NCBI RefSeq assembly: GCF_000756655.1
Contig: NZ_ARXU01000002.1
Coordinates: forward strand, 62,001-126,000
Direction: 5' to 3'
Length of the DNA stretch: 64,000 bases
Source of the DNA: Alcanivorax jadensis T9
GTDB taxonomy: Bacteria > Pseudomonadota > Gammaproteobacteria > Pseudomonadales > Alcanivoracaceae
Shown: positions 45,533 to 55,265 of the stretch, one piece after another
Position numbering within the stretch: position 1 is the first letter of the stretch
Layout: each line of letters starts with the position of its first letter
Program-made: the position numbers and the translations under genes
The notes under the pieces: generated by a model
Told to the model about the DNA's origin: nothing
Seen by the model: the letters and a program-made list of their open reading frames with translations, nothing else
Database searches by the model: none

Positions 45533-47329
45533 TTAGTGCGCCACAGCTTCCCCGGCACCTCGCGGAACACGGATATCTTCCACGATATGCTGGATATGAT
45601 CCGGTGGCGGGGCGGTAAACCGGGATACGGTGAAGGCCACGGCGAAGTTGAGCAGCATGCCAACGGTACCGATACCTTCAGGAGACACGCCCAGCAGCCA
45701 GTGCTCGGCGCTGTTCAGCTCCGGAGACACGAACTTGAAGAAGACGATGTAGCAGAAGGTAAAGGCCAACCCGGTGAGCATGCCAGCGATGGCCCCTTCC
45801 TTGTTCATGCGCTTGTAGAAGATGCCCATGAGGATGACCGGGAAGAAGCTCGCCGCTGCCAGACCGAAGGCGAACGCCACCACCTGCGCCACAAAGCCAG
45901 GCGGGTTGATACCGAAGTAGCCAGCGATACAGATCGCCACCACTGCCGCCCCCCGAGCCGCCAGCAATTCCTGCTTCTCGGTGATATCCGGCTTCAGGGT
46001 CTTCTTCAACAAGTCGTGGGAAATGGCACTGGAAATCACCAGCAACAGCCCTGCCGCCGTGGACAATGCTGCCGCTACCCCACCGGCCGCGACCAGCGCG
46101 ATCACCCAGGCCGGCAGATTGCCGATTTCCGGGTTGGCCAGCACGATGATGTCACGGTCGATATATACCTCGGCATCGTTGTCGGTGGGCGTATTGGTCA
46201 GAACCCGCTCGCCATAGCTGCCCTGGACTTCGGCACGGGTGCCCGCAAAGGTAGGCTTGCCTTCGAAGGGAGCGCCGGCACTCATTTGCACCGCACCGTC
46301 ACCATTCTTGTCCACCCAACCGATCAGACCGGAGTTTTCCCAGTTATAGAACCAGTCAGGCAGTTTTTCATACTGGGTCTGGTGAACCGTATCGATCAGG
46401 TTGAGTCGGGCAAAGGCACCCACCGCAGGAGCGGAGGTGTACAGCAGGGCAATAAAGAACAGCGCCCAGCCAGCACTGATGCGAGCATCCTTCACGCGCG
46501 GCACGGTGAAGAAACGAACGATCACGTGGGGTAGACCGGCAGTACCACACATCAGCGCAGCGGCGATAAAGAACACATCAATGGTGGATTTTGAGCCATC
46601 GGTATATTCAGTAAAGCCCAGGTCCGTCACCACCTGATCCAGTTTATTGAGCAGATAGACCCCGGAATCATTACCTGCCGCATCCAGCACGGTGGCACCG
46701 AAACCGGTTTGCGGCAGCACATGACCGGTCATCATGATGGACAGGAAGACTGCCGGCACCAGGAAGGCAAAGATAAGCACGCAATACTGAGCCACCTGGG
46801 TATAGGTAATCCCTTTCATGCCGCCAAGTACCGCATAGAAGAACACGATGCCCATACCGATAACCACACCGGTATTCACATTCACTTCCAGGAAACGGGC
46901 AAACACAATACCGGTGCCACGCATCTGCCCGGCCACGTAGGTAAAGGACACAAAGATCACGCAGATCACGGCCACGGTCCTCGCTACGTTCGAGTAGTAA
47001 CGGTCACCGATAAAATCGGGCACCGTAAACTTGCCAAACTTGCGAAGATAGGGTGCCAGCAACATCGCCAGCAACACATAGCCCCCCGTCCACCCCATCA
47101 GGTAAACCGAGGCATCGTAACCGGAGTAGGCAATAATCCCCGCCATGGAAATAAAAGAGGCTGCGGACATCCAGTCCGCCGCCGTCGCCGCGCCGTTGGC
47201 GATGGGAGACACACCGCCACCAGCCACGTAAAAGTCTTTGGTCGACCCGGCTCGTGACCAGATCGCAATCCCGATGTAGAGCGCAAAGGAACCGCCCACA
47301 AAGAGATAGGTGAGTGTTTGAACATCCAT
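45533..47329 (-). CDS. actP: Cation/acetate symporter ActP
   Basis: A 598-aa sodium:solute symporter with about 13-14 transmembrane helices. MDVQTLTYLFVGGSFALYIG starts the protein; DFYVAGGGVSPIANGAATAA and AAALSTAAGLLLVISSAISH are the conserved substrate and sodium-binding helices. ActP brings in acetate for Acs. It follows yjcH by 13 bases, the usual yjcH-actP pair. Compared with E. coli ActP it carries a longer periplasmic loop around residues 310-395. It is probably controlled by CrbS/CrbR with acs. Confidence 0.94.
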   Translation of the reverse strand: MDVQTLTYLFVGGSFALYIGIAIWSRAGSTKDFYVAGGGVSPIANGAATAADWMSAASFISMAGIIAYSGYDASVYLMGWTGGYVLLAMLLAPYLRKFGKFTVPDFIGDRYYSNVARTVAVICVIFVSFTYVAGQMRGTGIVFARFLEVNVNTGVVIGMGIVFFYAVLGGMKGITYTQVAQYCVLIFAFLVPAVFLSIMMTGHVLPQTGFGATVLDAAGNDSGVYLLNKLDQVVTDLGFTEYTDGSKSTIDVFFIAAALMCGTAGLPHVIVRFFTVPRVKDARISAGWALFFIALLYTSAPAVGAFARLNLIDTVHQTQYEKLPDWFYNWENSGLIGWVDKNGDGAVQMSAGAPFEGKPTFAGTRAEVQGSYGERVLTNTPTDNDAEVYIDRDIIVLANPEIGNLPAWVIALVAAGGVAAALSTAAGLLLVISSAISHDLLKKTLKPDITEKQELLAARGAAVVAICIAGYFGINPPGFVAQVVAFAFGLAAASFFPVILMGIFYKRMNKEGAIAGMLTGLAFTFCYIVFFKFVSPELNSAEHWLLGVSPEGIGTVGMLLNFAVAFTVSRFTAPPPDHIQHIVEDIRVPRGAGEAVAH

Positions 47330-47342
47330 AATCTTACCCCTC

Positions 47343-47600
47343 TCAGTCTTCGTGGACGTCGAATTTACGATCCAGCTTGTTCATGGATCGCGCATACATG
47401 ATGATCAGCACCAGGAACACATAGATGGCCCCTTGCTGCGCAAACCAGAAACCCAGTTTGAATCCGAAAAACTGAATATGATTGAGTTCATCCACCAGCA
47501 GGATTCCGCAGCCATAGGAAACCGCGAACCAGATAGCCAGGTAGGTCAGAATCAATCGCAGGTTGGCAGCCCAATAGGCGCGGGCATTTTCTTCTTTCAT
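47343..47600 (-). CDS. yjcH: DUF485 membrane protein YjcH
   Basis: An 85-aa inner-membrane protein with two helices (LILTYLAIWFAVSYGCGILL; GAIYVFLVLIIMYARSM) and the C-terminal LDRKF of DUF485. It accompanies actP in most acetate operons and may aid its assembly. ATG 47600 is chosen; the longer upstream frame has no leader. The region 47601-47893 upstream contains no gene and must hold the operon promoter. Confidence 0.9.
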   Translation of the reverse strand: MKEENARAYWAANLRLILTYLAIWFAVSYGCGILLVDELNHIQFFGFKLGFWFAQQGAIYVFLVLIIMYARSMNKLDRKFDVHED

Positions 47601-47893
47601 TACTCGTCCCTCTGCGTCCTCGTTGTAACGGGCTATCCACAAATCGGGATAGGCTCGCTATCAAGACTAGCCAAAGGGCACCGGCGGCACAGTATGACTT
47701 TAGTCGAAGCCCCGGCAGAGAGGGCGGACGGGATGGGCAACGATATGACTGACAGAAAACCCGCCAGCATCGTGTCGACTTTGCGAAAGAGCACAGTCTA
47801 TTGCAGTAGATTCCCTGTCAGAATGCAGGTTTTCCGTTAAAATGCGTCCCCAGGCCCGGAACGGCCTGCCCACAGAACAACATTGGATGTCCC

Positions 47894-48901
47894 ATGAAAA
47901 TTGCGCGATGGATGATCGGCGCCCTTTTGGTAGCGGCTGTTGCTATCACTGTGTCATTCCAGTTATCCCCCTCACGGGATCACTGGCCCGTTGCCCAGGC
48001 TCAGCCTCAGGCCCAACCCGGCGAGGTTACCCTTACCTTTCTTGGCACCAGCACCGTGCTGGTCAGCGACGGCACCACCCACTTGCTCACCGACGGCTAC
48101 TTTTCCCGGGTCAGCATCCCCCAGCTTTTTGGTACGATCGAGCCCAATCAGCAGCGTATCGATAATGCCCTGAAACAGGCCAACATCAGCGAGCTGGATG
48201 CCATCCCGGTACTGCATTCCCATTTCGACCATGCCATGGATTCGCCCATGGTGGCGCAGCGTACTGGCGCTCAGCTGCTAGGGTCCGCGTCCACTGCCAT
48301 GGTGGGCCGCGGTGGCGGCTTGCCGGAAGCACGCATCACCACGGTACAGACTCACCACCCCTACCGGTTCGGCGATTTCACGCTCTACTTTGTACCCGCC
48401 GGCCACGTGCCCTTACCGGCAGCCATCGAAAACTGGACCGGCAAGGGGGAAATTACCGAACCGGTAACGCCACCAGCGCCACTGGGCGCCTGGGAAGAAG
48501 GCACTAGCTACGGGCTGGTGATCAGCCACCCGGCCGGCAGCCTGCTTATTCAGGGTAGCGCCGGCATGCAGCCCGGCGAACTGGACCGTTACCAGGCCGA
48601 TTATGCATTGCTGGCCAGCGCCAGCCTTGGCAAGCAAAGCGAGGCCTATCAGCAAGCCTTCATGGAGGAAACCGCCCAGGCGGTGGGGGCGCACACGGTG
48701 ATACCGGTGCATTGGGATGATTTTTTCGCAGAACTTCGTGACGACGTGGCGCCATTGCCATGGGCACTGGACAATCTGGATGCCTCATTCCGGGCCATGG
48801 CCGACCGTCACGACGGTGATTTTTTTGTGTTGCCGCCGTTCCAGCGCTTTACTCTGACGCCGCCTGGCCCGACATCGGCGCCGCCAGAAACGGCGCCATA
48901 G
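47894..48901 (+). CDS. Exported metallo-beta-lactamase-fold hydrolase
   Basis: A 335-aa protein. An N-terminal hydrophobic segment (IGALLVAAVAITVSFQL) exports or anchors it. The metal motif HSHFDHAMD near residue 111, a second His in PAGHVPL, and a late His in PVHWDDFF support a UlaG/RomA-like MBL fold. The substrate is unknown. The last 53 bases overlap the 3' end of the convergent dusC gene. Confidence 0.78.
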   Translation: MKIARWMIGALLVAAVAITVSFQLSPSRDHWPVAQAQPQAQPGEVTLTFLGTSTVLVSDGTTHLLTDGYFSRVSIPQLFGTIEPNQQRIDNALKQANISELDAIPVLHSHFDHAMDSPMVAQRTGAQLLGSASTAMVGRGGGLPEARITTVQTHHPYRFGDFTLYFVPAGHVPLPAAIENWTGKGEITEPVTPPAPLGAWEEGTSYGLVISHPAGSLLIQGSAGMQPGELDRYQADYALLASASLGKQSEAYQQAFMEETAQAVGAHTVIPVHWDDFFAELRDDVAPLPWALDNLDASFRAMADRHDGDFFVLPPFQRFTLTPPGPTSAPPETAP

Positions 48902-49802
48902 CCTGAGGATCAGATTCACGCTTGATCTGCTCCAACAGCACACCGGCCTGGGGCCATTGACGACGCAGATAGCTGAGCCACTGCTTGACCCGCCCCGCTA
49001 CCTGGGCATCGGTGCCGGTGCCGATCACATCGGCCAGAAACCGGCTCAGCACTGGCGGGATATCCTCCCAGCGAGTGGCGCGACCTTCATCACGTAGCGC
49101 ATTGACCAACCAGGGATCAGCCACCGCACCGCGACCCAGCATCAAATCCTGGCATCCACTTTCATGCTGGCAACGGCGGGCGTCTTCCGGGGTCCAGATT
49201 TCCCCGTTGGCAATCACCGGCAGCGATATGGCCTCACGGATATGGCTGATGCGGTCCCAGTAGGCCGGCGGCCGGTAACCCTGCCGCTTGGTGCGACCAT
49301 GAACCGTCAGCCAGGCAGCCCCCGCCGCTTCCACCGCCCGGGCATTATCCACCGCCAGCGCATCCTCTTCATTACCCAGCCGCATCTTCACCGACACGGT
49401 AATGGATGACGGCACCGCGCGGCGCACTGCCGCCGTGACCGCATGCACCACGTCCGGCTCATCAAGCAGCACAGCCCCGCCACGATGGCGATTGACGGTT
49501 TTTGCCGGGCAACCGAAATTCAGATCGATGGCCGGCGCGCCCAGTTCCACCGCCCGGGCCGCATTCTCCGCCATGCAGGCAGGGTCCGAGCCCAACAATT
49601 GAACGTGCACAGGAATTCCCGCCCGGGTACGGGAGCCCTGTTTCAGCTCCGGACACCAGCGATAGAAGACACGGGGCGGCAACAGCTGGCCGCTGACACG
49701 GACAAACTCGCTGACACACCAGTCATAACGGCCCACGTCGGTGAGGGCCTGGCGAACCCAGAAGTCCGCCAGGCCCTCCATGGGGGCAAGGATCAGTTTC
49801 AT
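48849..49802 (-). CDS. dusC: tRNA-dihydrouridine synthase C
   Basis: A 317-aa flavoenzyme that reduces uridine to dihydrouridine in tRNA. ILAPMEGLADFWVR, EFVRVSG, LNFGCPAKTVNRHRGG with the catalytic Cys, and VHGRTKRQGY plus GRGAVADPWL for FMN binding are all present and fit the DusC branch (position 16). ATG 49802 is chosen because MKLILAPMEG is the conserved N-terminus. Its 3' end overlaps the MBL gene by 53 bases. Confidence 0.93.
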   Translation of the reverse strand: MKLILAPMEGLADFWVRQALTDVGRYDWCVSEFVRVSGQLLPPRVFYRWCPELKQGSRTRAGIPVHVQLLGSDPACMAENAARAVELGAPAIDLNFGCPAKTVNRHRGGAVLLDEPDVVHAVTAAVRRAVPSSITVSVKMRLGNEEDALAVDNARAVEAAGAAWLTVHGRTKRQGYRPPAYWDRISHIREAISLPVIANGEIWTPEDARRCQHESGCQDLMLGRGAVADPWLVNALRDEGRATRWEDIPPVLSRFLADVIGTGTDAQVAGRVKQWLSYLRRQWPQAGVLLEQIKRESDPQAMAPFLAAPMSGQAASE

Positions 49803-50086
49803 GGCGCGGATTCTAACAGAAAGCGTCACCAGCTCCCCTGGTGTTTTACCGTAGAAACCCGCAGCGCATCAGCACTCCTCGACAGCCCGACTACACCAGA
49901 AACCGCAAAAAGACGCACTTCGGCACACTCCGCACCGGTCCACAAAACAGGTGATATTCCTGACACAAACGGGACCCGGTTTCTTGCACTTCCGGTTTTC
50001 CTTTGCCAAGGTGAACCTCAATGTTCGTGAAAAATGGAAGATTTTGCGGGCATTGTTTCACCGTCAACCAGACATGAGGGTACACA

Positions 50087-51139
50087 ATGACCATTCGATC
50101 ACTAGCAGGCGCCGCCGCGGCCACAGTGATGATGGCGTCACTGGCAGCATGTAGCGATAACGCTGAAGAGCCCGCCGCCAGCGCCGAAGCACAGGGACAG
50201 AACTGGCGCTATGCCCACGAAGAATACGAAGGTGATGTGCAGGATGTTTTCGCACACAAATTCAAGGAATACATCGAAGACAACTCGGCACACACGTTAC
50301 AGATTCACCGCTTTGGTGAGCTGGGTGAATCCGATGACATCATGGAACTGACCCAGGCCGGCGTGCTGCAGTTCGTCAACCAGTCACCGGGCTTTACCGG
50401 TTCCCTGATCCCCGAGGCACAGATTTTCTTCATTCCTTACCTGCTGCCGGTGGAATCCGAAAAAGTGGTTACCTTCTTTGAGGAAAGCAAAGCCATCAAC
50501 GAGATGTTCCCCAAGCTCTACGCTGAACAGGGCCTGGAACTGCTGACCATGTACCCGGAAGGGGAAGTGGTGATAACCGCCGATGAACCGGTGACGTCAC
50601 CGGAAGGTTTCCAGGGCAAAAATATTCGCACCATGACCAATCCGCTGCTTTCCGAAACCTACCAGGCATTCGGTGCCACCCCGACTCCCCTGCCCTGGGG
50701 CGAAGTGTACGGTGCCCTGCAGACCAATATCATTCAGGGGCAGGAAAATCCCATTTTCTGGATCCAGTCCGGCGGACTCTACGAAGTATCGCCAAACCTG
50801 ATTTTCACCGGCCATAACCAGTTCACCACGGCCATGATGGCCAACCAGGAATTCTTCAACGGCTTGTCTGAAGAAGATAAAGAACTGGTTCGCAATGCCA
50901 CTGATCACGCCTTTGAACATATTGCAGGCTACGTGCCCGGTCTTGGTGAAAAAATGCTCGACAAGATTCTTGAGGACAGTGACGAGGTGACCGTGACCCG
51001 CCTGACCAAAGAACAGCGTCAGGCATTCCGGGAGCGGGCTCCGCAGGTGGAAAACCGTTTCGTGGAAATGACCGGCGAAAGCGGCGCCGAACTGCTTGAG
51101 CAGTTCAAGGCTGACCTTGAAGCCATCGAAAACGAATAA
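50087..51139 (+). CDS. teaA: Ectoine TRAP transporter substrate-binding protein
   Basis: A 350-aa DctP-family binding protein. The sequence around WRYAHEEYEGDVQDVFA, GELGESDDIMELTQAG and TPTPLPWGEVYGALQT is, as I recall it, strikingly close to Halomonas elongata TeaA, which binds ectoine and hydroxyectoine. A lipobox-like LAAC near residue 22 suggests it may be a lipoprotein. It heads teaABCD, and ectoine synthesis genes lie 16 kb away. The leader contains GAGGG. Confidence 0.92.
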   Translation: MTIRSLAGAAAATVMMASLAACSDNAEEPAASAEAQGQNWRYAHEEYEGDVQDVFAHKFKEYIEDNSAHTLQIHRFGELGESDDIMELTQAGVLQFVNQSPGFTGSLIPEAQIFFIPYLLPVESEKVVTFFEESKAINEMFPKLYAEQGLELLTMYPEGEVVITADEPVTSPEGFQGKNIRTMTNPLLSETYQAFGATPTPLPWGEVYGALQTNIIQGQENPIFWIQSGGLYEVSPNLIFTGHNQFTTAMMANQEFFNGLSEEDKELVRNATDHAFEHIAGYVPGLGEKMLDKILEDSDEVTVTRLTKEQRQAFRERAPQVENRFVEMTGESGAELLEQFKADLEAIENE

Positions 51140-51151
51140 CAGGCAATACCA

Positions 51152-51188
51152 CGCCGGGGCCGAACAGCTCTGCGGTCGGTTCCCGGCG
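51152..51188 (+). promoter_or_regulatory. Intercistronic hairpin between teaA and teaB
   Basis: CGCCGGG (51152-51158) faces CCCGGCG (51182-51188), with CCGA and TCGG pairing inside. There is no T-run. In transporter operons such hairpins often stabilise the binding-protein mRNA and lower permease expression. Confidence 0.55.
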
Positions 51189-51320
51189 ACTAATCAATTC
51201 CGGAACCCTGAATAGCAGCACAGGATTCCACGGGGTTCCCCGGCAACACCAGAATCACCACAAGCCGGGGGCGCGGATCAGGATGATCCGCTCAACCGGC
51301 AATCGCAGAAGGACGCTATC

Positions 51321-51896
51321 ATGAACGATGGGGCGCCATCACCGCAGAAGTCCACCCTGCCAGGCTTTCTCGGCACCCTCGACAACGGCATCGCCAAAGT
51401 CGAAGCCGTTATTCTCGCTACCGGCGTCCTACTCATGGCCATCAACACGGTGGCAAACGTGGTAGGCCGTTTCATTCTTGGCGAAAGTCTGCACTTCTCC
51501 GAAGAACTCAACCGCATCCTGATCGTCATGATCACCTTTGCCGGGCTGGGCTATGCCGCCCGACATGGCCGACATATACGCATGTCCGCCATCTATGATG
51601 TGTTCCCGACTTCGGTCCGAAGGTGGATGATGATTCTGATCAGTTTCGTCACCTCCGTGATCATGTTTTTCCTTTGCTGGTATTCGATCAGCTATATCTA
51701 CTCGGTGTACAGCAGCGGCCGGGTACTGCCCACTCTGGGCTTCCCGATTTATCTGATTTATCTATGGGTGCCGGTGGGGCTCACCGTCACAGGCATTCAG
51801 TACTTCATGGCCGGGATAAAGAATATTTTCTCCCGGGACGTGTATCTGTCCACCACTGTGCTCGATGGTTACGACGAACAGGAAACGGAGATCTGA
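51321..51896 (+). CDS. teaB: TRAP transporter small permease
   Basis: A 191-aa DctQ-type membrane protein with four helices (about 28-48, 65-83, 104-124, 143-165). LHFSEELNRILIVMITFAGLG and ARHGRHIRM are conserved in the small subunit. It works with the large subunit TeaC and the binding protein TeaA in sodium-driven ectoine uptake. The teaC start lies three bases after its stop. Confidence 0.9.
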   Translation: MNDGAPSPQKSTLPGFLGTLDNGIAKVEAVILATGVLLMAINTVANVVGRFILGESLHFSEELNRILIVMITFAGLGYAARHGRHIRMSAIYDVFPTSVRRWMMILISFVTSVIMFFLCWYSISYIYSVYSSGRVLPTLGFPIYLIYLWVPVGLTVTGIQYFMAGIKNIFSRDVYLSTTVLDGYDEQETEI

Positions 51897-51899
51897 CGG

Positions 51900-53186
51900 A
51901 TGATGGCCTGGATCATGTTTCTCGTCATGTTGGTGCTTTTGCTGTTCGGGTTTCCGATGATGGTACCGCTGATTGTCGGCGCCGTGGTCGGCTTCGTGAT
52001 GATGTTCGACGGTTTCGACCGCATGGACTTCTTTATTCAGCAAATGCTCGCCGGCATTCGCCCTACCGCCCTGATAGCGGTTCCCATGTTTATTCTAGCT
52101 GCAGATATCATGACTCGTGGCCAGTCTGCCAATCGGCTGGTCAACATGGTGATGGCCTTTATCGGCCATATCAAAGGTGGCCTGGCGGTCAGTACCGCTG
52201 CCTCCTGCACCCTGTTCGGGGCGGTGTCCGGCTCCACCCAGGCCACCGTGGTGGCCGTTGGCTCGCCGCTGCGCCCGCGCATGCTGGAATCCGGTTACAA
52301 GGATTCCTTTACTCTGGCGCTGATCATTAACGCCAGCGATATCGCTTTTCTGATTCCGCCCAGCATCGGCATGATTATTTACGGGGTGATTACCGGCACC
52401 TCCATTGCCGAACTGTTTATTGCTGGCATCGGCCCCGGCTTACTTATCCTGCTGATGTTTTCCGCCTACTGTGTCGCCTACGCCCATATCCAGAAGGTGC
52501 CCACCGAACCCAAGGCCAGCTGGAATGAGCGTTTTTCCTCGGTGCGAAAAGCACTCTGGCCACTGGGCTTTCCCGTCATCATTGTCGGCGGCATCTACGG
52601 CGGCATTTTCAGCCCGACGGAAGCGGCCGCAGCTTGTGTGCTGTATGCGGTCATTCTGGAGTTCGTGATTTTCCGGTCACTCAAGGCCATGGATATCTAT
52701 GCCATTGCCAAGTCCACCGGCCTGATCACCGCGGTGGTATTTATTCTGGTGGCAGTCGGCAACGGCTTCTCCTGGATTATCTCCTTTGCCCAGATTCCGC
52801 AGACCTTGCTCGGAGCGATCGGTATCAATGAAGCGGGGCCTTTCGGCGTACTGATGGCCATTGCCGTAGCCTTCTTTATTGCCTGCATGTTTGTGGATCC
52901 CATCGTGGTGATCCTGGTGCTCACCCCCATTTTCGCTCCGGCGGTGGCCTCTGCCGGTCTTGACCCGGTGCATGTGGGGATACTGATTACCATGATGGTG
53001 GCGGTCGGCTCGGCAACGCCGCCCTTTGGTTGTGACATCTTTACTGCCATCGCCATTTTTAAACGCCCGTACTGGGAGGTGATACGAGGCACCCCACCTT
53101 TCGTCATCATGCTTCTGCTAGCCACGCTGCTGGTTATCGTGTTTCCACAGATCGCCTTGTCCCTGCGAGATCTGGTCTTCAACTAA
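51900..53186 (+). CDS. teaC: TRAP transporter large permease
   Basis: A 428-aa DctM-type permease with about 12 helices. Family motifs include FPMMVPLIVGAVVGF, the SGSTQATVVAVGS loop, FLIPPSIGMIIYGVITGTS and FSPTEAAAACVLYA. It forms the transport channel and probably moves ectoine with sodium. It follows teaB almost directly and precedes the UspA-type gene by 36 bases. Confidence 0.92.
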   Translation: MMAWIMFLVMLVLLLFGFPMMVPLIVGAVVGFVMMFDGFDRMDFFIQQMLAGIRPTALIAVPMFILAADIMTRGQSANRLVNMVMAFIGHIKGGLAVSTAASCTLFGAVSGSTQATVVAVGSPLRPRMLESGYKDSFTLALIINASDIAFLIPPSIGMIIYGVITGTSIAELFIAGIGPGLLILLMFSAYCVAYAHIQKVPTEPKASWNERFSSVRKALWPLGFPVIIVGGIYGGIFSPTEAAAACVLYAVILEFVIFRSLKAMDIYAIAKSTGLITAVVFILVAVGNGFSWIISFAQIPQTLLGAIGINEAGPFGVLMAIAVAFFIACMFVDPIVVILVLTPIFAPAVASAGLDPVHVGILITMMVAVGSATPPFGCDIFTAIAIFKRPYWEVIRGTPPFVIMLLLATLLVIVFPQIALSLRDLVFN

Positions 53187-53222
53187 CTGGAGCGAGGAAT
53201 AACTCCCCGCAAGGAGGCAGTT

Positions 53223-53663
53223 ATGTACCAAAGGATTCTGGTTCCCGTGGATGGCTCCCAGGGCTCGCTCAAAGCCCTGGACCATGCCGCCAAGCTTCAG
53301 CAGGACAACGATGCCGAGCTGTATCTGCTCTGCGTTTTCAAACATCACAGTCTGTTCGAGGCGTCCCTGTCCATGGTTCGCCCCAACGATGTGCAGCTAC
53401 CGGATGAAGCATTGAAGGAATATGCCTCTTCCGTTGCAGAGCAGGCAAAACAGTTGGCCTCCGACGCCGGCGCCGAACAGGTGCGGGCCTTCGTCAAGGG
53501 AGGCAGACCTTCCCGGGCCATTATCCGTTTTGCCAAGGACAACAACGTGGACCTGATCGTGATGGGTTCACGGGGCACCAGTGGCGATGTGGACGGCTAC
53601 TTTCTGGGCAGTGTCTCCCAGCGGGTCGCCAGCCTGTCGCACTGCCCGGTACTGATTGTCTGA
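53223..53663 (+). CDS. teaD: Universal stress protein of the ectoine transporter (TeaD-like)
   Basis: A 146-aa UspA protein. [18 protein letters not shown] opens the fold and [20 protein letters not shown], near residues 116-135, is the ATP-binding loop. In Halomonas elongata, TeaD is an ATP-binding Usp encoded with teaABC that restrains ectoine uptake; gene order and size are the same here. The leader contains AAGGAGG. Confidence 0.88.
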   Translation: MYQRILVPVDGSQGSLKALDHAAKLQQDNDAELYLLCVFKHHSLFEASLSMVRPNDVQLPDEALKEYASSVAEQAKQLASDAGAEQVRAFVKGGRPSRAIIRFAKDNNVDLIVMGSRGTSGDVDGYFLGSVSQRVASLSHCPVLIV

Positions 53664-53691
53664 ATTTAAAACGAAAGAAGGGAGCTCAAGG

Positions 53692-54759
53692 ATGAAATAC
53701 CCATACACTCTGCCGCTCAGCGCGGCGCTAATCAGCGGCATGGCTGCCCTGCCTGCCAATGCGGAACTGACCGTGACCCCCTACGGTTCATTACGCATCC
53801 AGGCGGAAGCGGTTTCCGTGGATGAAGCTCAACCCGGAGAGGACGACTCCTACACCGGCCTGCGCGACGCCTATTCGCGGCTCGGCGTCAACGCCAGCTA
53901 TAACGATTTTGACAACGTAGATATCGCTGGAACGCTGGAATTTCCGATCAACTCTGCCCGACTGCGCGCCGAGGACCCGACCTTCTTTCATGAACTCTAT
54001 AAAGAAGACAACAACAGCATGCCCCGGGTGGCGACGATTTCTGCGGCCCATGATCAGTTCGGCAGCGTGACGGTGGGCACCCAGTGGCTGGCTTACTACA
54101 ACAACGTGGCCTACCCGGTGGATTTTTTCAGTTCGTTCTACTCCGGTTATGCCACCCAGGCCGCCTTCCGCCGCGACGCCCTGACCTATACCTCGCCGAG
54201 TATGGCCGGGATCACCGCCACGGTATCCGGGGTGGACATGACTGACGAAGCCGGCACCAGCTATCTGGATACCATGCAATATGCCTTGTCCTGGTCAGTG
54301 GACAACCTGACCCTGGCGGCGGGCTACCAGGACACCGAACAGGACTCCGGTGACCGCCCGGATCAGGTCGGCGCCTCAGCCACCTACACCACCGGGCCTT
54401 GGCGTTTTGCGGCCAAGGTGGAACAACTGCTTTCCCACAGCAGCGTCACCGTGGATGAGGATCCCGTCACCTACAACCTGTATGGCTCCTACACTTGGAA
54501 CAAGTACACCTTCAAGGCCATGTACGCCCAGGGGGAAGAGAGCGACGGAGAAGCCGAAGCTTTTTTTCAGGGGGATTCCGCCCATGTGGGCGTGGACTAC
54601 CAGCATACCGAGGCGCTCAAGTTCTTCGCCGAATACTTCTATGAGGAGCTGGGCTACGCCATCTACACCCCCAACTCGGACAGCTTCAACCCGCTGGCTG
54701 GCTACCAGGTACAAAGTGACGGACAGGTCTTCACTGTGGGGCTGCGCTACGATTTCTGA
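53692..54759 (+). CDS. General porin downstream of teaABCD
   Basis: A 355-aa outer-membrane porin with a signal peptide ending at LPANA (about 23), a barrel (LTVTPYGSLRIQAEAV; YSRLGVNASYNDFDN; GSVTVGTQWLAYY) and a C-terminal YDF. It matches Gram-negative trimeric porins. It lies 28 bases after teaD and shares the terminator that closes the block, so it may provide outer-membrane passage for ectoine; this is inferred only from position. ATG 53692 follows AAGGGAGC. Confidence 0.83.
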   Translation: MKYPYTLPLSAALISGMAALPANAELTVTPYGSLRIQAEAVSVDEAQPGEDDSYTGLRDAYSRLGVNASYNDFDNVDIAGTLEFPINSARLRAEDPTFFHELYKEDNNSMPRVATISAAHDQFGSVTVGTQWLAYYNNVAYPVDFFSSFYSGYATQAAFRRDALTYTSPSMAGITATVSGVDMTDEAGTSYLDTMQYALSWSVDNLTLAAGYQDTEQDSGDRPDQVGASATYTTGPWRFAAKVEQLLSHSSVTVDEDPVTYNLYGSYTWNKYTFKAMYAQGEESDGEAEAFFQGDSAHVGVDYQHTEALKFFAEYFYEELGYAIYTPNSDSFNPLAGYQVQSDGQVFTVGLRYDF

Positions 54760-54788
54760 AGGCGACAGTACGGCTTAGTGCAGCTTGA

Positions 54789-54831
54789 AACGAAACAGGC
54801 CGCGCCCAGCCAGGGCGCGGCCTGTTTCGTT
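54789..54831 (+). terminator. Hairpin terminator (AGGCCGCG type)
   Basis: A perfect 19-bp stem AACGAAACAGGCCGCGCCC with an AGCCA loop, followed by TATTT, 29 bases after the porin stop. Same core as the hairpins at 7984, 14856 and 38940. The remaining sequence to 55026 holds no recognised feature. Confidence 0.87.
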
Positions 54832-55026
54832 ATTTAACCCTTGAGCCTTTCGCGTTGTTGCCGCGTCGATAGGATCCCCGCCGGGGACGCAGACTAAACG
54901 CCATAGCTTAGGAGATCAGAGGAAGAAGCTGCCTGCGACCCCCGGTGGGCCTTTCACTATAAGCAGGCCACCGCCAGCACCGGAACCCCCTGTTTAGAAC
55001 CATTTGGAATCAATTCTCCCCGGCTT

Positions 55027-55245
55027 CTAAAAGCCCATTTTTACCCTTTCATTATCAGCCACTTGCGACCCATCAAAAAAATCGAACAATGGCGCCTCAA
55101 GGCCCCACAGACGGTCAGATAGCAATTGATTCACCACCGCCTGTGCATTACTGTTCCCGCCAAATACACCGGCCCAGACCGCCCAAATCGCCTTTCCGAC
55201 TGCTATCATCACACCTGTGCATGGTTTAGCGCGTTTTGGTGACAT
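55027..55245 (-). CDS. Doubtful small ORF
   Basis: A 72-codon frame from ATG 55245 to TAG 55027 that fills the gap before xseB on the opposite strand. The predicted peptide has a hydrophobic start (VMIAVGKAIWAVWAGVFGG) and a polar end. It has no clear ribosome-binding site, no GC bias at third codon positions and no family I recognise. It may be a decayed gene or chance. It is listed because the gap of about 500 bases otherwise holds only the terminator. Confidence 0.22.
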   Translation of the reverse strand: MSPKRAKPCTGVMIAVGKAIWAVWAGVFGGNSNAQAVVNQLLSDRLWGLEAPLFDFFDGSQVADNERVKMGF

Positions 55246-55265
55246 ACTCAGGCTAGGAGAAACAC

